DNA of 64,000 nucleotides from Ignavibacteriota bacterium (GTDB lineage Bacteria > Bacteroidota > Ignavibacteria > Ignavibacteriales > Melioribacteraceae): NCBI GenBank assembly GCA_016708125.1, contig JADJGF010000001.1:3432001-3496000 (forward strand). Direction: 5' to 3'. A program made the position numbers and the translations under genes. Below the pieces are notes generated by a model. That model had not been told where the DNA came from and searched no databases. It saw only the letters and a program-made list of their open reading frames with translations. Shown one piece after another: positions 9,060 to 18,385 of the stretch (the first letter of the stretch is position 1; each line of letters begins with the position of its first letter).

Positions 9060-9821
9060 ATGGTTAATATTTTGGATTCAAATAATAATAAAATAGATGA
9101 CGGCTCTTTAGATAAATTACTTGTTTTGGAAGAAGCAAAACGACTAAAAACAATTTTTTTGGATAATATGAGTCACGAATTGCGAACTCCGATTACTGTA
9201 ATTTTGGGTTATGCCGGAATACTTTATGAAGAATTGAGAGATCCGGATTTGAAAGAAATGGCCGAAATTATCTTAAAAAGCAGTAATCGCTTAACTGAAG
9301 CTTTAAATTTACTTTTAGATCAATCAGATGTTGAAACTGAAAGATTGAAAGTTGAACTTAAGGAAGAAAATCTTTTTGATTTTCTGAAAGAAACGGTAAA
9401 TGTTTACAAACCTGTTGTTGAAGATAAAGGTTTACAAATCAATTTTAATTGTGAAGTTGAAAACGCAAAATGTAAACTTGATAAAAAAATGTTTACAAAA
9501 GTGATGACAAATTTGCTTAATAATGCAATAAAATTTACCGAAAAGGGAAGTATTTCAATTTCGCTAAAATTGGATGACGAAAAACAAAATTATATTGTTG
9601 AAGTTGAAGATACGGGAATTGGAATTGCTAAAGAAAAATTATCATTAATTTTTGAAGCATTTCGTCAAGTAAGTGAAGGAATGAACAGACTTTATCAAGG
9701 AATTGGTTTGGGATTATCGGTTTCCAAAAAATTTGTAGAAATTATGAACGGCGATTTATCGGTAAAAAGTACTTTAAATAAAGGAACAATTTTTACAATT
9801 AAAATTCCAGCTTTCAGTTAA
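9060..9821 (+). CDS. Soluble sensor histidine kinase (HisKA + HATPase)
   Basis: This 253-residue kinase consists of the catalytic core only: a short N-terminal helix, a HisKA dimerisation domain with His39 in LDNMSHELRTPI, then the HATPase domain. The N-box (LLNNAIKFT), G1 (DTGIGI) and G2 (GIGLGLSV) are all intact. There is no membrane segment and no recognisable sensor domain, so input must come from a partner protein or a very short N-terminus. No response regulator is adjacent. It diverges from the small lipoprotein operon and its last 8 bases overlap the converging YkvA-like gene. Confidence 0.9.
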   Translation: MVNILDSNNNKIDDGSLDKLLVLEEAKRLKTIFLDNMSHELRTPITVILGYAGILYEELRDPDLKEMAEIILKSSNRLTEALNLLLDQSDVETERLKVELKEENLFDFLKETVNVYKPVVEDKGLQINFNCEVENAKCKLDKKMFTKVMTNLLNNAIKFTEKGSISISLKLDDEKQNYIVEVEDTGIGIAKEKLSLIFEAFRQVSEGMNRLYQGIGLGLSVSKKFVEIMNGDLSVKSTLNKGTIFTIKIPAFS

Positions 9822-10251
9822 ATTTACCTTTTAATTTATCCCAAATTCCTTTGCCAATTAAGTTATCAACGTTAATTAAAATCTTTTTCAACACAATTAA
9901 AATATCCGTATCGCCGGCCCAATATTTTTTTATAATTTGCGGATCAATTGAATTTATCATTTCGTTTAAAATGTAAGCGGCAATAGCAATATCATCCATA
10001 TAACCAATTGGACCAAGAAAAACTTCCGGCAATAAATCAATCGGCGAAATAAAATATGCAATTGCAGAAACTAATTTTACTTTTTTACTTTGCGGAACTT
10101 CGGAATCTTGCACAAGTTTTATCAACAAATAAAAAATATCCGGTGCAAGCATTATAAACTCTCTCCATTTGTGATTTAGAGAGGCTTTCTCATCCAACCA
10201 TTTTGTAATATTGGATCTAAGTTTTAAATAATATTTTTCTTCTTTTTCCAT
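9814..10251 (-). CDS. YkvA/DUF1232 family protein
   Basis: The protein carries the DUF1232 core, AIAYFISPIDLLPEVFLGP followed by IGYMDD, at about residues 64-90. That motif is typical of YkvA-like small membrane-associated proteins. It is 145 residues from the ATG at 10251; a TTG immediately before it is possible but unnecessary. The molecular function of the family is poorly known. The gene lies 13 bases downstream of the transhydrogenase gene on the same strand and is probably co-transcribed with it. Confidence 0.82.
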   Translation of the reverse strand: MEKEEKYYLKLRSNITKWLDEKASLNHKWREFIMLAPDIFYLLIKLVQDSEVPQSKKVKLVSAIAYFISPIDLLPEVFLGPIGYMDDIAIAAYILNEMINSIDPQIIKKYWAGDTDILIVLKKILINVDNLIGKGIWDKLKGKFN

Positions 10252-10267
10252 CAAATTAAATTTAAAA

Positions 10268-11638
10268 TTATTTTGAAATTCTGTTTAAACCATTTAATGC
10301 CGCAACTCTATAAGCTTCTGCCATTGTGGGATAGTTAAAAGTCGTATTGATAAAATACATTAATGTGTTTGCTTTTCCTTCTTGAGCCAAAATTGCTTGC
10401 CCGATATGAATAATTTCCGCAGCACCGTAACCAAAACAATGAACACCAAGAATTTCCAAAGTTTCTCTATGGAATAATAATTTTAACATGCCCGTTGTTC
10501 TTCCGGTAATTTGCGCTCTTGCCAAATGTTTGAAAAGGGAATGACCAACTTCATAAGGAATTTTTTTCTCTGTTAAATCTTTTTCGGTTAAACCGACTGA
10601 GCTAATTTCCGGAATTGTATAAATTCCGGTTGGAATAAATTCAACAAGTTTGTGCTCGCAAAATCCATTTACTAAATGAGTTGCGCAAAATCTTCCTTGA
10701 TCATAAGCGGCGCTTGCCAAGCTTGGATAACCTATTACATCTCCAACTGCATAAATGTGAGGATGAGCTGTTTGAAAATTTCCGTTTACTTCAATTGAAC
10801 CTCGAACATTTCCTTTAATTCCAATATTTTCTAATCCCATTGAATCCGAATTTCCGGTTCTTCCTTGCGCCCAAAGTAAATAGTCGGTTCTAATTTGCTT
10901 ATTAGATTTTAAAAATAATGTAACTCCGTTTTCATCGGCTTCAACTTTTTCATATTCTTCATTGTGGCGAACCAAAACACCGTTTTCTCTTAAATGATAT
11001 GCAAGCGCATCAATAATTTCATCATCCAAAAAAGTTAATAATTGATTGCGTGTATTTATCAAATTTACTTTTATCATCAATCCTCTAAAAATTGATGCAT
11101 ACTCACAGCCAACAACTCCGGCGCCGTAAATTGTAATACTTCGCGGATTATCTTTAATATCCAAAATAGAATCGCTGTCTAAAATTCGTGGGTGAGAAAA
11201 ATCAATATCCGGCGGATGATATGGTCTTGATCCAGTTGCAATTACAAAATAATCTGACGAATATTTCTTCTTACTTCCGGATTCATTAGTAACTTGAATA
11301 TTATGTTCATCAATAAATTCAGCGGTTCCGTCAAGTATTTCAACTTTGTTTCTTTCGTAAAAACTTTTTCTTAATTGATATTGCTGACTTACAACTTTTT
11401 CCGTTGATTTTAAAATCGTTTGATATGAAATTCCATTTAAGGAATCCGTATCGGAAATAATTTGACTTGCGTGACGCAAAGCCTTACTGGGTATTGTTCC
11501 TTTGTGAGTGCAGCTTCCGCCAATGTTTGAGAACTTATCGCAAATTGCAACTTTTTTCCCTTCCTTTGTTGCTTTCATTGCCGCACCTTCGCCGCCGGGA
11601 CCACTTCCAATTACAATTAAATCAAATTGATTTGACAT
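10268..11638 (-). CDS. sthA: Soluble pyridine nucleotide transhydrogenase (Si-specific)
   Basis: This cytosolic flavoprotein transfers hydride between NADPH and NAD+, usually draining excess NADPH. The N-terminal FAD motif is GSGPGGEGAA. The region GGSCTHKGTIPSKAL has Cys43 but Thr48 in place of the second redox Cys of lipoamide-dehydrogenase relatives, which is the hallmark of SthA. Further family landmarks follow: GSRPYHP, the NAD(P) motif GAGVVGCEYASIFRG, YAVGDVIGYPSLASAAYDQGR and the C-terminal NTTFNYPTMAEAYRVAALNGLNR. The length of 456 is close to that of the E. coli enzyme. It is the first gene of a probable two-gene unit with the DUF1232 protein. Confidence 0.93.
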   Translation of the reverse strand: MSNQFDLIVIGSGPGGEGAAMKATKEGKKVAICDKFSNIGGSCTHKGTIPSKALRHASQIISDTDSLNGISYQTILKSTEKVVSQQYQLRKSFYERNKVEILDGTAEFIDEHNIQVTNESGSKKKYSSDYFVIATGSRPYHPPDIDFSHPRILDSDSILDIKDNPRSITIYGAGVVGCEYASIFRGLMIKVNLINTRNQLLTFLDDEIIDALAYHLRENGVLVRHNEEYEKVEADENGVTLFLKSNKQIRTDYLLWAQGRTGNSDSMGLENIGIKGNVRGSIEVNGNFQTAHPHIYAVGDVIGYPSLASAAYDQGRFCATHLVNGFCEHKLVEFIPTGIYTIPEISSVGLTEKDLTEKKIPYEVGHSLFKHLARAQITGRTTGMLKLLFHRETLEILGVHCFGYGAAEIIHIGQAILAQEGKANTLMYFINTTFNYPTMAEAYRVAALNGLNRISK

Positions 11639-11674
11639 TTTATTCCAAATTTTAAATTCAAATTCTTTGCAAAA

Positions 11675-13303
11675 TTATTTTAAGATCATCATTTTTTTTG
11701 ACAAACTTCCAAAATCAGTTTTTAATGTGTAAAGATAAACTCCGCTTGATAATTTAGATGCATTAAAATTGTATGAATGAAAACCATTTCCTAAATTTAT
11801 TTTGTTCAAAATTACACCGCTTTCTTCGCCTAAAGAATTATAAATTCTTAAATCAACATTACTTTCCTTTGGTAAATTAAATGAAATTTTCGTCGTAGGG
11901 TTAAACGGATTTGGATAATTCTGTGCAAGATAAAATTCGTTTGGAATATTTTTTTCATCAACCGAAACACTGCCTTTTTCTAAATCTAAAATTACAATTG
12001 GAAATCTTTCACAAGTACTTCCGTTTGTGTAAAGGATTTCTAATTCCGGATCAGAATCCAAATTTGCCAAAGAAACAATATCATATCTTCCGGGATTTGC
12101 AGTTGGATAAAGTGAATCAATTACCGAAATTTGATAATTATTTGAATCGGAAATTTCTCCTCCTTGATATTCCATTCGCAAAATAGAAACTGCCGGAGTT
12201 GATGCTCTTGTTCCAAAAATAAAATCCAAATTTCCGTCATTATCAAGATCGCCAAACGCATCATGTCCGCCGTTAATTCTTCCATCTTTTGTAATTAAAT
12301 TTGCATAATTAGCAATTATATTTGTTGTTAATTCTTTTGATTCATTTTCTTGAATTAGCAAAACTTTATTTTGAATATTTGTGCTGTCTAACTGCCATCC
12401 GCCGATTACAATTTCTTCTTTTCCATCATTATTTAAATCAACTGTATTTGAAGATTTCCAAGAACCGCCGGGAATAATATTTTTTACATTTTCTAGAATT
12501 GTATAATTTCCGTTATCATATTTTACGGGAGTTACACTTCCATCCGAGTGAAATAAATAAATTGTTTTTCCAATTCTTGCAATATCATAAATTGCACTTT
12601 CTGCCAAAGTTGTTCCCAAACCGGAAAATTCCATTTCCCAAACTTCACTTCCGTTTCCGTTATCCGGAATTGTAGAAACGGAAATTATTCCAAATCTGTA
12701 ATTAACTTCTCTATCGGCAAAAATTAATTCGTCTTTTCCGTCATCGTCAATATCAAAAAGGAAAAATCTAAACGGACGAACTTCAAAATTATCTTGATCG
12801 GTAATTGTCCACTTTGCACTTGGAGTTTCATATCCAAAATTTAATTTACCCAATTTATCATTTCCGTTTGCTTCCCAAACCATAATTCTAACCGGATTTT
12901 CATTATTTTCGCCAAAGTAATTTGATGGCGCCCAAATTATTTCATGCTTTCCATCTTTATCCCAATCGCCGTGAGTTGTTGGAGCCCAGCTATTTTGTTG
13001 AAGAATATCACGGCTGTATTCATCCCAAACTAAATTCCATTTTGTTCCATCAAATTCGTATTTATAAATTCTTGGAATTAATTCATTTCCGCCAATATCG
13101 TTCATATTATTTACAGCATAAATTTCAATAATCCCATCGTTATCAAAATCAACGCCGGCAATAACTTCGCCAAATCCGCAATTTTCTATTTCCGGAACTA
13201 AAATGCTATCGATTCTAATAAATTTATCGGACTGAGGAAATATTAATGTTGATGAAAAAATTAAAGCACAAATTGAATAATATAAGTTTAGATGTCTTTT
13301 CAT
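11675..13303 (-). CDS. Secreted VCBS/FG-GAP repeat protein with T9SS type A sorting domain
   Basis: The protein has an N-terminal signal peptide (about residues 1-23) and several calcium-binding-like repeats with DxDxDG cores (DFDNDGII, DWDKDGK, DIDDDGKDEL, DLNNDGKEE, DLDNDGN), as in VCBS/FG-GAP propeller proteins. The last 85 residues are a type IX sorting domain starting at QNYPNPFNPTTKISF and ending SLSKKMMILK. It is therefore predicted to cross the outer membrane through the type IX system and to be surface-attached or released. The substrate or binding target is unknown. It is transcribed alone on the minus strand; no T9SS machinery genes lie in this window. Confidence 0.88.
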   Translation of the reverse strand: MKRHLNLYYSICALIFSSTLIFPQSDKFIRIDSILVPEIENCGFGEVIAGVDFDNDGIIEIYAVNNMNDIGGNELIPRIYKYEFDGTKWNLVWDEYSRDILQQNSWAPTTHGDWDKDGKHEIIWAPSNYFGENNENPVRIMVWEANGNDKLGKLNFGYETPSAKWTITDQDNFEVRPFRFFLFDIDDDGKDELIFADREVNYRFGIISVSTIPDNGNGSEVWEMEFSGLGTTLAESAIYDIARIGKTIYLFHSDGSVTPVKYDNGNYTILENVKNIIPGGSWKSSNTVDLNNDGKEEIVIGGWQLDSTNIQNKVLLIQENESKELTTNIIANYANLITKDGRINGGHDAFGDLDNDGNLDFIFGTRASTPAVSILRMEYQGGEISDSNNYQISVIDSLYPTANPGRYDIVSLANLDSDPELEILYTNGSTCERFPIVILDLEKGSVSVDEKNIPNEFYLAQNYPNPFNPTTKISFNLPKESNVDLRIYNSLGEESGVILNKINLGNGFHSYNFNASKLSSGVYLYTLKTDFGSLSKKMMILK

Positions 13304-13383
13304 GGAAATCCTTTTAATTATAATTTGTGAAATATGTTTGAGTTGAGTTTGAATATATTAAAAAAATAATTTGCAACAAAAAT

Positions 13384-13995
13384 TTATTTTATAACTTCGG
13401 CTTCTTCAAGCCAAAGAATTTCGCAAGCACCGCTTCCGTTATCATCTCTTTTTAGTGAAGTTTTCCATATAAATTTTGAATCTTTGTCTTTAACATTTAC
13501 AAGATATCCTTTTAGTGAAATTATATTACCATTTTTAATTTCATCTAATTGATTTTCTACTTCTTCATTAGCGGGAATTATATGAATATTTGAGCCGTTT
13601 AATTCCACTTCTTTTCTTGGAATAGGGAATTGTTTTGTTCTCCAAACATACCATCTGTGCTGCTGTTTGATTTCAAATTTATCAACAATTGTTTGATCAG
13701 ACATTTTTCCCCAGCCGACTGCAATATCGAGCGGAGCAAAATTGCTCATTTTATCATTGCTGTAAGTTTTTAGATGTAATGCCTTGCATGTGCTTTCGAA
13801 TTTTGCAATTGCCGTAATTGTATATTCATTATGCAGCCAAATTTTTTGTTTAGGTAAAATTTCTTGATAGGGAGGATTTGGTGCTAAAATTCCGGGGGGT
13901 TGTTTTATTTCGTTAGTTTTGAAAATAAAATAAAGTCCGGCAATAATTAAAACCGGACTTATAATTTTTAGAATTTTTTTCAAATTATTGTACAA
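13384..13995 (-). CDS. Conserved hypothetical protein with N-terminal membrane segment
   Basis: I recognise the pattern but cannot name it. There is one N-terminal hydrophobic segment (about residues 11-25), then a soluble domain with landmarks APLDIAVGWGKMSD, HRWYVWRTKQFPIPRKE, NIHIIPANEE and ISLKGYLV. Similar motif series occur in uncharacterised bacterial proteins. No ATG is available near the N-terminus, so translation must begin at a TTG, either at 13995 or at 13983. The first overlaps the end of the FKBP gene by 11 bases, implying translational coupling. A role in the envelope is inferred only from the membrane segment and the neighbour. Confidence 0.65.
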   Translation of the reverse strand: MYNNLKKILKIISPVLIIAGLYFIFKTNEIKQPPGILAPNPPYQEILPKQKIWLHNEYTITAIAKFESTCKALHLKTYSNDKMSNFAPLDIAVGWGKMSDQTIVDKFEIKQQHRWYVWRTKQFPIPRKEVELNGSNIHIIPANEEVENQLDEIKNGNIISLKGYLVNVKDKDSKFIWKTSLKRDDNGSGACEILWLEEAEVIK

Positions 13996-14677
13996 TTCCC
14001 ATTAATTCAATTTCAAAAATTAAAGCTGCATTTGGACCAATTGTTGGACCGCTGCCTCTTTCTCCGTAACCTAATTCCGATGGAATATAAACTTCAAATT
14101 TATCACCGACTTTCATAAGTTGTAAAATTTCTGTCCATCCTTTTATAACTCCGGATACTCCAATTTCCAAAGGCTGCCCGCGTTTGTATGAATTATCAAA
14201 TTCGGTTCCGTCTAATAATCTTCCTGCATAATGAGCTTGAACTTTGCTTGTTAATTTTGGTGATTCTCCGGTCCCGCTTTTCATAACTTTATATTGTAAA
14301 CCGCTTGGCAATGAAATTACACCTTCTTTACTTTTGTTTTCTGCAAAAAACGCATCGGCAGCAACTTTATTTTTTTCGCCGGATTCTTTTTGTTTATTTT
14401 GTTGTTTTAACACCATTTCTGCTTGAAATTTTTGCATTACATTTTGCAATTCTTCGGTAGTTAAATTACAAGTATCTGCAAGTCCGTCTTTTATTCCGGA
14501 AAGAAAAACTTCTGGTTCTATTTGAATTTCTTGTTGTTTTAAGTTTGCACCAATATCATAACCAATACTGTAACTAACTGAATCTTTCATCGTTTCCATT
14601 TTTGGATTTTTATCAGTTTGGCTGCAAGCTGTAATTGAGAAAAAGACAACTAAAGAAAATATCAACATTTTTTTCAT
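13985..14677 (-). CDS. FKBP-type peptidyl-prolyl isomerase lipoprotein (FkpA/Mip-like)
   Basis: This enzyme speeds cis-trans isomerisation of prolyl bonds in exported proteins. The signal peptide MKKMLIFSLVVFFSITACS has a lipobox ending at Cys18, so it is probably lipid-anchored in the periplasm. Residues 30-110 form the helical dimerisation region typical of FkpA/Mip. The FKBP domain follows at about 125-230, with VQAHYAGRLLDGTEFDNSY, GVIKGWTEIL, IPSELGYGERG and ALIFEIELMGI. Its 230 residues are normal for the family. It is followed by the overlapping hypothetical gene and diverges from the MATE transporter gene. Confidence 0.92.
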   Translation of the reverse strand: MKKMLIFSLVVFFSITACSQTDKNPKMETMKDSVSYSIGYDIGANLKQQEIQIEPEVFLSGIKDGLADTCNLTTEELQNVMQKFQAEMVLKQQNKQKESGEKNKVAADAFFAENKSKEGVISLPSGLQYKVMKSGTGESPKLTSKVQAHYAGRLLDGTEFDNSYKRGQPLEIGVSGVIKGWTEILQLMKVGDKFEVYIPSELGYGERGSGPTIGPNAALIFEIELMGIVQ

Positions 14678-14758
14678 TTTTAATCCTTATAATTATTACG
14701 TTTATTTTAAAAAATTGAACGATAAGTTACCCTTTATTTATTTAGAATAAAAACATTT

Positions 14759-16120
14759 ATGGAAAATTTTTCCGATAAGAATTATATAAAATCCCACATA
14801 ATTGAAACTATAAAACTTGCTGTTCCGGTTTCTATTGGGCAACTCGGACATATAATGTTAGGCGTTGTTGATAGTTTTATGGTTGGAAGGATTGGAGCCG
14901 AACCGCTTGCTGCTGCAGCTTTAGCAAACGGATTATTTTTCCTAATTATGGTTTTGGGAATTGGAATGAGTCACGCAATTACTGTTTTGGTTGCAATTGC
15001 AAAAGGAGAAAATAATCATAAATTTTGCGGAATTATTTTACGTCAATCATTAATTCTTAATGTTTCATTCAGCATAATTTTAACAATTCTTGTTTTAATT
15101 GCAGCAAATTTAATTGATTATTTAAATCAAGAAAAAATTGTTGCGGATTTAACAAAATCATATTTATCAATTTTAGCAATTTCTATTTTTCCTTTTATGA
15201 TTTTCCAAACTTTCCGCCAATTTGTTGAAGGATTATCATACACAAAACCACCAATGTATATAGCAATTGCTGCAAATTTTATAAATTATTTTGGAAACTG
15301 GATTTTAATATTTGGGAATTTAGGATTTCCAGCATTAGGATTAAACGGTGCCGGAATATCAACATTATTAACTAGAATTTTTATGGCATCTACTATGATG
15401 ATTTTTGTTCTGAATTCTACAAAATATAAAGAGTATGATGTAAAACTAAATTTCAGAATAATCGATTTTAAAATAATAAAGAAGATTTTTAATATCGGAT
15501 TTCCAAGCGGAATAATGTATGCATTTGAAGTTGGAGCTTTTGCGTTTGCGGCAATTATTATCGGCTGGCTGGGAAGTGTTGCTTTAGCTGCTCATCAAAT
15601 TGCGTTAAATCTTGCTTCAATTTCTTACATGGTTGTTTTGGGAATTTCATCAGCCGCAACAATTAGAGTTGGTAATTATTTGGGAAGAAAGGATTTATTA
15701 AATGTAAAACGCGCCGGATTTTCCGCAATATTTTTGGGAATGTGTTTTATGGGTTTAGCGGGAATTACATTTATTCTATTTAATAATTTACTTCCGGCAT
15801 TTTACATAAATGATGAAAATGTTATAAAAGTTGCTTCGTCACTTATAATTATTGCTGCACTTTTTCAACTTTCTGATGGAATTCAAGCTGTGGGAATGGG
15901 AGCATTAAAAGGTTTAGCTGATGTAAAAATTCCGATGATAATTACATTAGTTGCATATTGGTTAATTGCATTACCCGCCGGATATTTTTTTGCATTTATA
16001 TTGAATTATGATATTATCGGAATTTGGATTGGACTTTCAATTGGATTAACTGCTGCAGCGACTTTATTTGTAATAAGATTTTATAAAAAAATAAATAAAC
16101 TTAAATCAGATGGAGATTAA
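14759..16120 (+). CDS. MATE-family multidrug/cation antiporter
   Basis: This integral inner-membrane protein of 453 residues has about 12 hydrophobic segments arranged as two MatE halves (about residues 20-220 and 245-440). Family features include AVPVSIGQLGHIMLGVVDSFMV in the first helix region and an equivalent second-half start, FNIGFPSGIMYAFEVGAFAF. It most likely exports drugs or metabolites in exchange for H+ or Na+; the substrate cannot be told. It is a single-gene unit and its stop codon lies inside the stem of the terminator. Confidence 0.93.
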   Translation: MENFSDKNYIKSHIIETIKLAVPVSIGQLGHIMLGVVDSFMVGRIGAEPLAAAALANGLFFLIMVLGIGMSHAITVLVAIAKGENNHKFCGIILRQSLILNVSFSIILTILVLIAANLIDYLNQEKIVADLTKSYLSILAISIFPFMIFQTFRQFVEGLSYTKPPMYIAIAANFINYFGNWILIFGNLGFPALGLNGAGISTLLTRIFMASTMMIFVLNSTKYKEYDVKLNFRIIDFKIIKKIFNIGFPSGIMYAFEVGAFAFAAIIIGWLGSVALAAHQIALNLASISYMVVLGISSAATIRVGNYLGRKDLLNVKRAGFSAIFLGMCFMGLAGITFILFNNLLPAFYINDENVIKVASSLIIIAALFQLSDGIQAVGMGALKGLADVKIPMIITLVAYWLIALPAGYFFAFILNYDIIGIWIGLSIGLTAAATLFVIRFYKKINKLKSDGD

Positions 16121-16134
16121 ACTCCATCTGATTT
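16103..16134. terminator. Bidirectional terminator (MATE gene / octaheme cytochrome gene)
   Basis: A perfect 13-bp stem AAATCAGATGGAG / CTCCATCTGATTT has a 6-base loop. The stem overlaps the last codons and stop of the MATE gene and is followed by TTTT. It serves both convergent genes. Confidence 0.9.
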
Positions 16135-16146
16135 TTGCATTCACTA

Positions 16147-17517
16147 CTATTTATTAAATCTTCCTCCGTTTTTCATCGGATCTCCGTCATATCCTAATTT
16201 TTTCCAATCTAATCTTTTTGTCCCTTTTGTTCCATGGCAGTCCGTGCACGAAAGAGCATTATCGCCGCTAACTACCATATGATTTATCGGCCAGTACATT
16301 TCGGTTTCAATAAAATCAAATTTACCGGAGTAAGCTAAATTTACGCTTTTCATTCCCAATTCTGTTGCACCATCCCAATTAAAAGTTTTCCAATATCCGC
16401 CTTCGCCAAATAATTTTGGAACTGCTAAATAATTATTTTCCGAATCAAAAATTTGTTTCCCTCTCATTACTTTGAATGGAGCAATTTTTGATTTTGTGTC
16501 TTTAATGTTGCCGGTTAACGAATTTAATTTTACAACTTCATTAGGATTTATTTTATCACCAATTTGATAATAATCTATTTGTCCGTTATGCCAGCCATAC
16601 TCCGGAACAACATTTTTCTGCCAAACAAAATCGCCTTTCATTTTTTCATATTTAGACATTCCGAATTCATCTTTTTCTGCGGGTTTATCTTTTCCTGCAG
16701 TTGACCAATCCCACCAAGTTTTTGTTGGCATTTCTCTTGCAAAAGTTGGAATATGACAAGTTTCGCATGCAACCGAAGCTGAATGAGTATTTAATATTTT
16801 TTTATCGTGAGGAGTTCCTTTATGGCAATCAATACAATTTAAGTGATTTGTATTTTCCATCATTGAGCCGTGACTTGCGCCAAGTATTTTATGATTTTCT
16901 CCCGCATGACATTCAGAACATTCAAATCCATTTCCTCCCATATGTACATCAAGTTCTGCCGAAGGATTTAATAAACTTTCATCAAGATCACCATGTTTTA
17001 CACCAGTTCCGCCGCCGCCGTTAAAATGGCAAGTTCCGCAATTTTTCTTTGTAGTTTTTCCAACACTTTGTGCAGCAGCAACTAAATCAACTTTTGCATC
17101 CGGCATTCCGGCTCCGGTTGGAGTTTTAGTATAAGTTCCAGACTGATCATGACAAACTAAACAATCAATATTTTCACCTTTTGTAAAATCAAAAGTTTCA
17201 TCTTTCCAACTATAACTGATATGGCAGCTTGTGCATCTTGGCCAATTTGAAGGAACTGCGATACAAAAGTTATTGATAATATTTTGTTTACCAAACTTTA
17301 CTTTTTCACCATGTTTATTTTCAAATTCATTGCCAAGCCAATTCCAATGTCTCGTTTCCATAATTTCGGTATCAACGCCTTCATGGCATTCAAGGCAGTT
17401 CGCTGTAACTTCTTGAGGCGTATTAAACGGTCCTTCAATATGTTCGGAATGATCTTCTTGTGCATTAAGTTTGCTAACCAAATAAAGTACAATTATTAGA
17501 AATATTATCTTTTTCAT
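16147..17517 (-). CDS. Octaheme cytochrome c (octaheme tetrathionate reductase family)
   Basis: This is an exported multiheme electron-transfer protein or reductase. After a signal peptide (about residues 1-19) there are eight CXXCH heme-binding motifs: CLECH (41-45), CTSCH, CLVCH, CGTCH, CSECH, CIDCH, CETCH and a late CTDCH. The spacing, with a long gap before the eighth motif, and the 456-residue length resemble the octaheme tetrathionate reductase (OTR) family. OTR enzymes act on tetrathionate, nitrite and hydroxylamine in vitro, so the physiological substrate here is open. No quinol dehydrogenase or partner cytochrome is adjacent, so the electron donor is unknown. The ATG at 17517 follows a good AAGAGGAG ribosome binding site. 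Confidence 0.88.
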   Translation of the reverse strand: MKKIIFLIIVLYLVSKLNAQEDHSEHIEGPFNTPQEVTANCLECHEGVDTEIMETRHWNWLGNEFENKHGEKVKFGKQNIINNFCIAVPSNWPRCTSCHISYSWKDETFDFTKGENIDCLVCHDQSGTYTKTPTGAGMPDAKVDLVAAAQSVGKTTKKNCGTCHFNGGGGTGVKHGDLDESLLNPSAELDVHMGGNGFECSECHAGENHKILGASHGSMMENTNHLNCIDCHKGTPHDKKILNTHSASVACETCHIPTFAREMPTKTWWDWSTAGKDKPAEKDEFGMSKYEKMKGDFVWQKNVVPEYGWHNGQIDYYQIGDKINPNEVVKLNSLTGNIKDTKSKIAPFKVMRGKQIFDSENNYLAVPKLFGEGGYWKTFNWDGATELGMKSVNLAYSGKFDFIETEMYWPINHMVVSGDNALSCTDCHGTKGTKRLDWKKLGYDGDPMKNGGRFNK

Positions 17518-17661
17518 TCGACTCCTCTTAATAAGATATTGGTAACTTAATATATTCTAAAATAATAATCAATTTTTTTAAAAATAGATTTTGAATCAAA
17601 CTTTAATTGAGCCTTTCATTTAAAATGTTTATTTTTAACAAAATTATTGCAAAGGAAAATT

Positions 17662-18096
17662 TTGGAAAGATTTGTTAAAAATGGTGATTCAGTAAAAGTT
17701 CATTTTACTGGAACTTTAGAAGACGGAAGGATTTTTGATTCATCAATTGATAGAAAACCGCTTGCGTTTAAAGTTGGTTCCGGACAAGTTATACAAGGTT
17801 TTGATGAAGCTGTAATTGGAATGCAATTAGGTCAAGAAAAAACAATTAACATAAATAGTGATAAAGCTTACGGTCCAAGAGTTAAAGAATTAATTGTAAA
17901 TGTTGAAAAAGAAAAATTTCCCCAAAAGTTAGAAATTAAAATAAATCAACATTATAAAATTCCTATTGAAGATGGGGAATCAATGGTTGTTAGAGTTACA
18001 AATATTTCCGAAAACACAATAGAATTAGACGGAAATCATCCGCTTGCCGGAAAAAATTTAACTTTTAAAATAACTTTGATAGAAATAGAAAACTAA
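17662..18096 (+). CDS. SlyD-like FKBP-type peptidyl-prolyl isomerase
   Basis: This small cytosolic FKBP-type isomerase and chaperone has the SlyD arrangement: an FKBP half (VKVHFTGTLEDGRIFDSS ... GSGQVIQGFDEAVIGMQLGQE), an inserted flap region (about residues 65-120), then the closing strand HPLAGKNLTFKITLIEIE. The metal-binding His-rich tail of E. coli SlyD is absent. I prefer the TTG at 17662, because AAAGGA lies 6 bases upstream; an upstream TTG at 17647 would add five residues. It converges on the small gene at 18093, overlapping by four bases. Confidence 0.88.
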   Translation: MERFVKNGDSVKVHFTGTLEDGRIFDSSIDRKPLAFKVGSGQVIQGFDEAVIGMQLGQEKTININSDKAYGPRVKELIVNVEKEKFPQKLEIKINQHYKIPIEDGESMVVRVTNISENTIELDGNHPLAGKNLTFKITLIEIEN

Positions 18097-18287
18097 TTAT
18101 TCTCAGTTTCTTCTTTCTTTTCATTATCCGCAACAAATTTTTTGATATCATCTAAAAATTCAAGAATTGCTTTGGCTTTATTCAATCCAAAAGTAAATGG
18201 ATATTTTGTACTTCCGGCAACTGGTAAGGAGATAATAGCATTTCCTTTATATTCGCCAACTGTAGCTGTAAGTTTTTGATCTGTCAT
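18093..18287 (-). CDS. Small hypothetical protein (64 aa)
   Basis: I do not recognise a family. The 64-residue product has a beta-rich start (KLTATVGEYKGNAIISLPV) and a helical, highly charged end (DDIKKFVADNEKKEETENN). It has no signal peptide. The ATG at 18287 follows a CCGGAGAACG stretch that can act as a ribosome binding site. It may be a small single-domain nucleic-acid- or protein-binding protein, but that is only a guess from its size and charge. Confidence 0.65.
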   Translation of the reverse strand: MTDQKLTATVGEYKGNAIISLPVAGSTKYPFTFGLNKAKAILEFLDDIKKFVADNEKKEETENN

Positions 18288-18385
18288 TTTCGTTCTCCGG
18301 CAAATTTGTTTGTAAATAAATTTATATTAAATTATTAGAAAATTTACTAATTTGCAAATAAATAAATTTACTTTTATAAAAAAAA

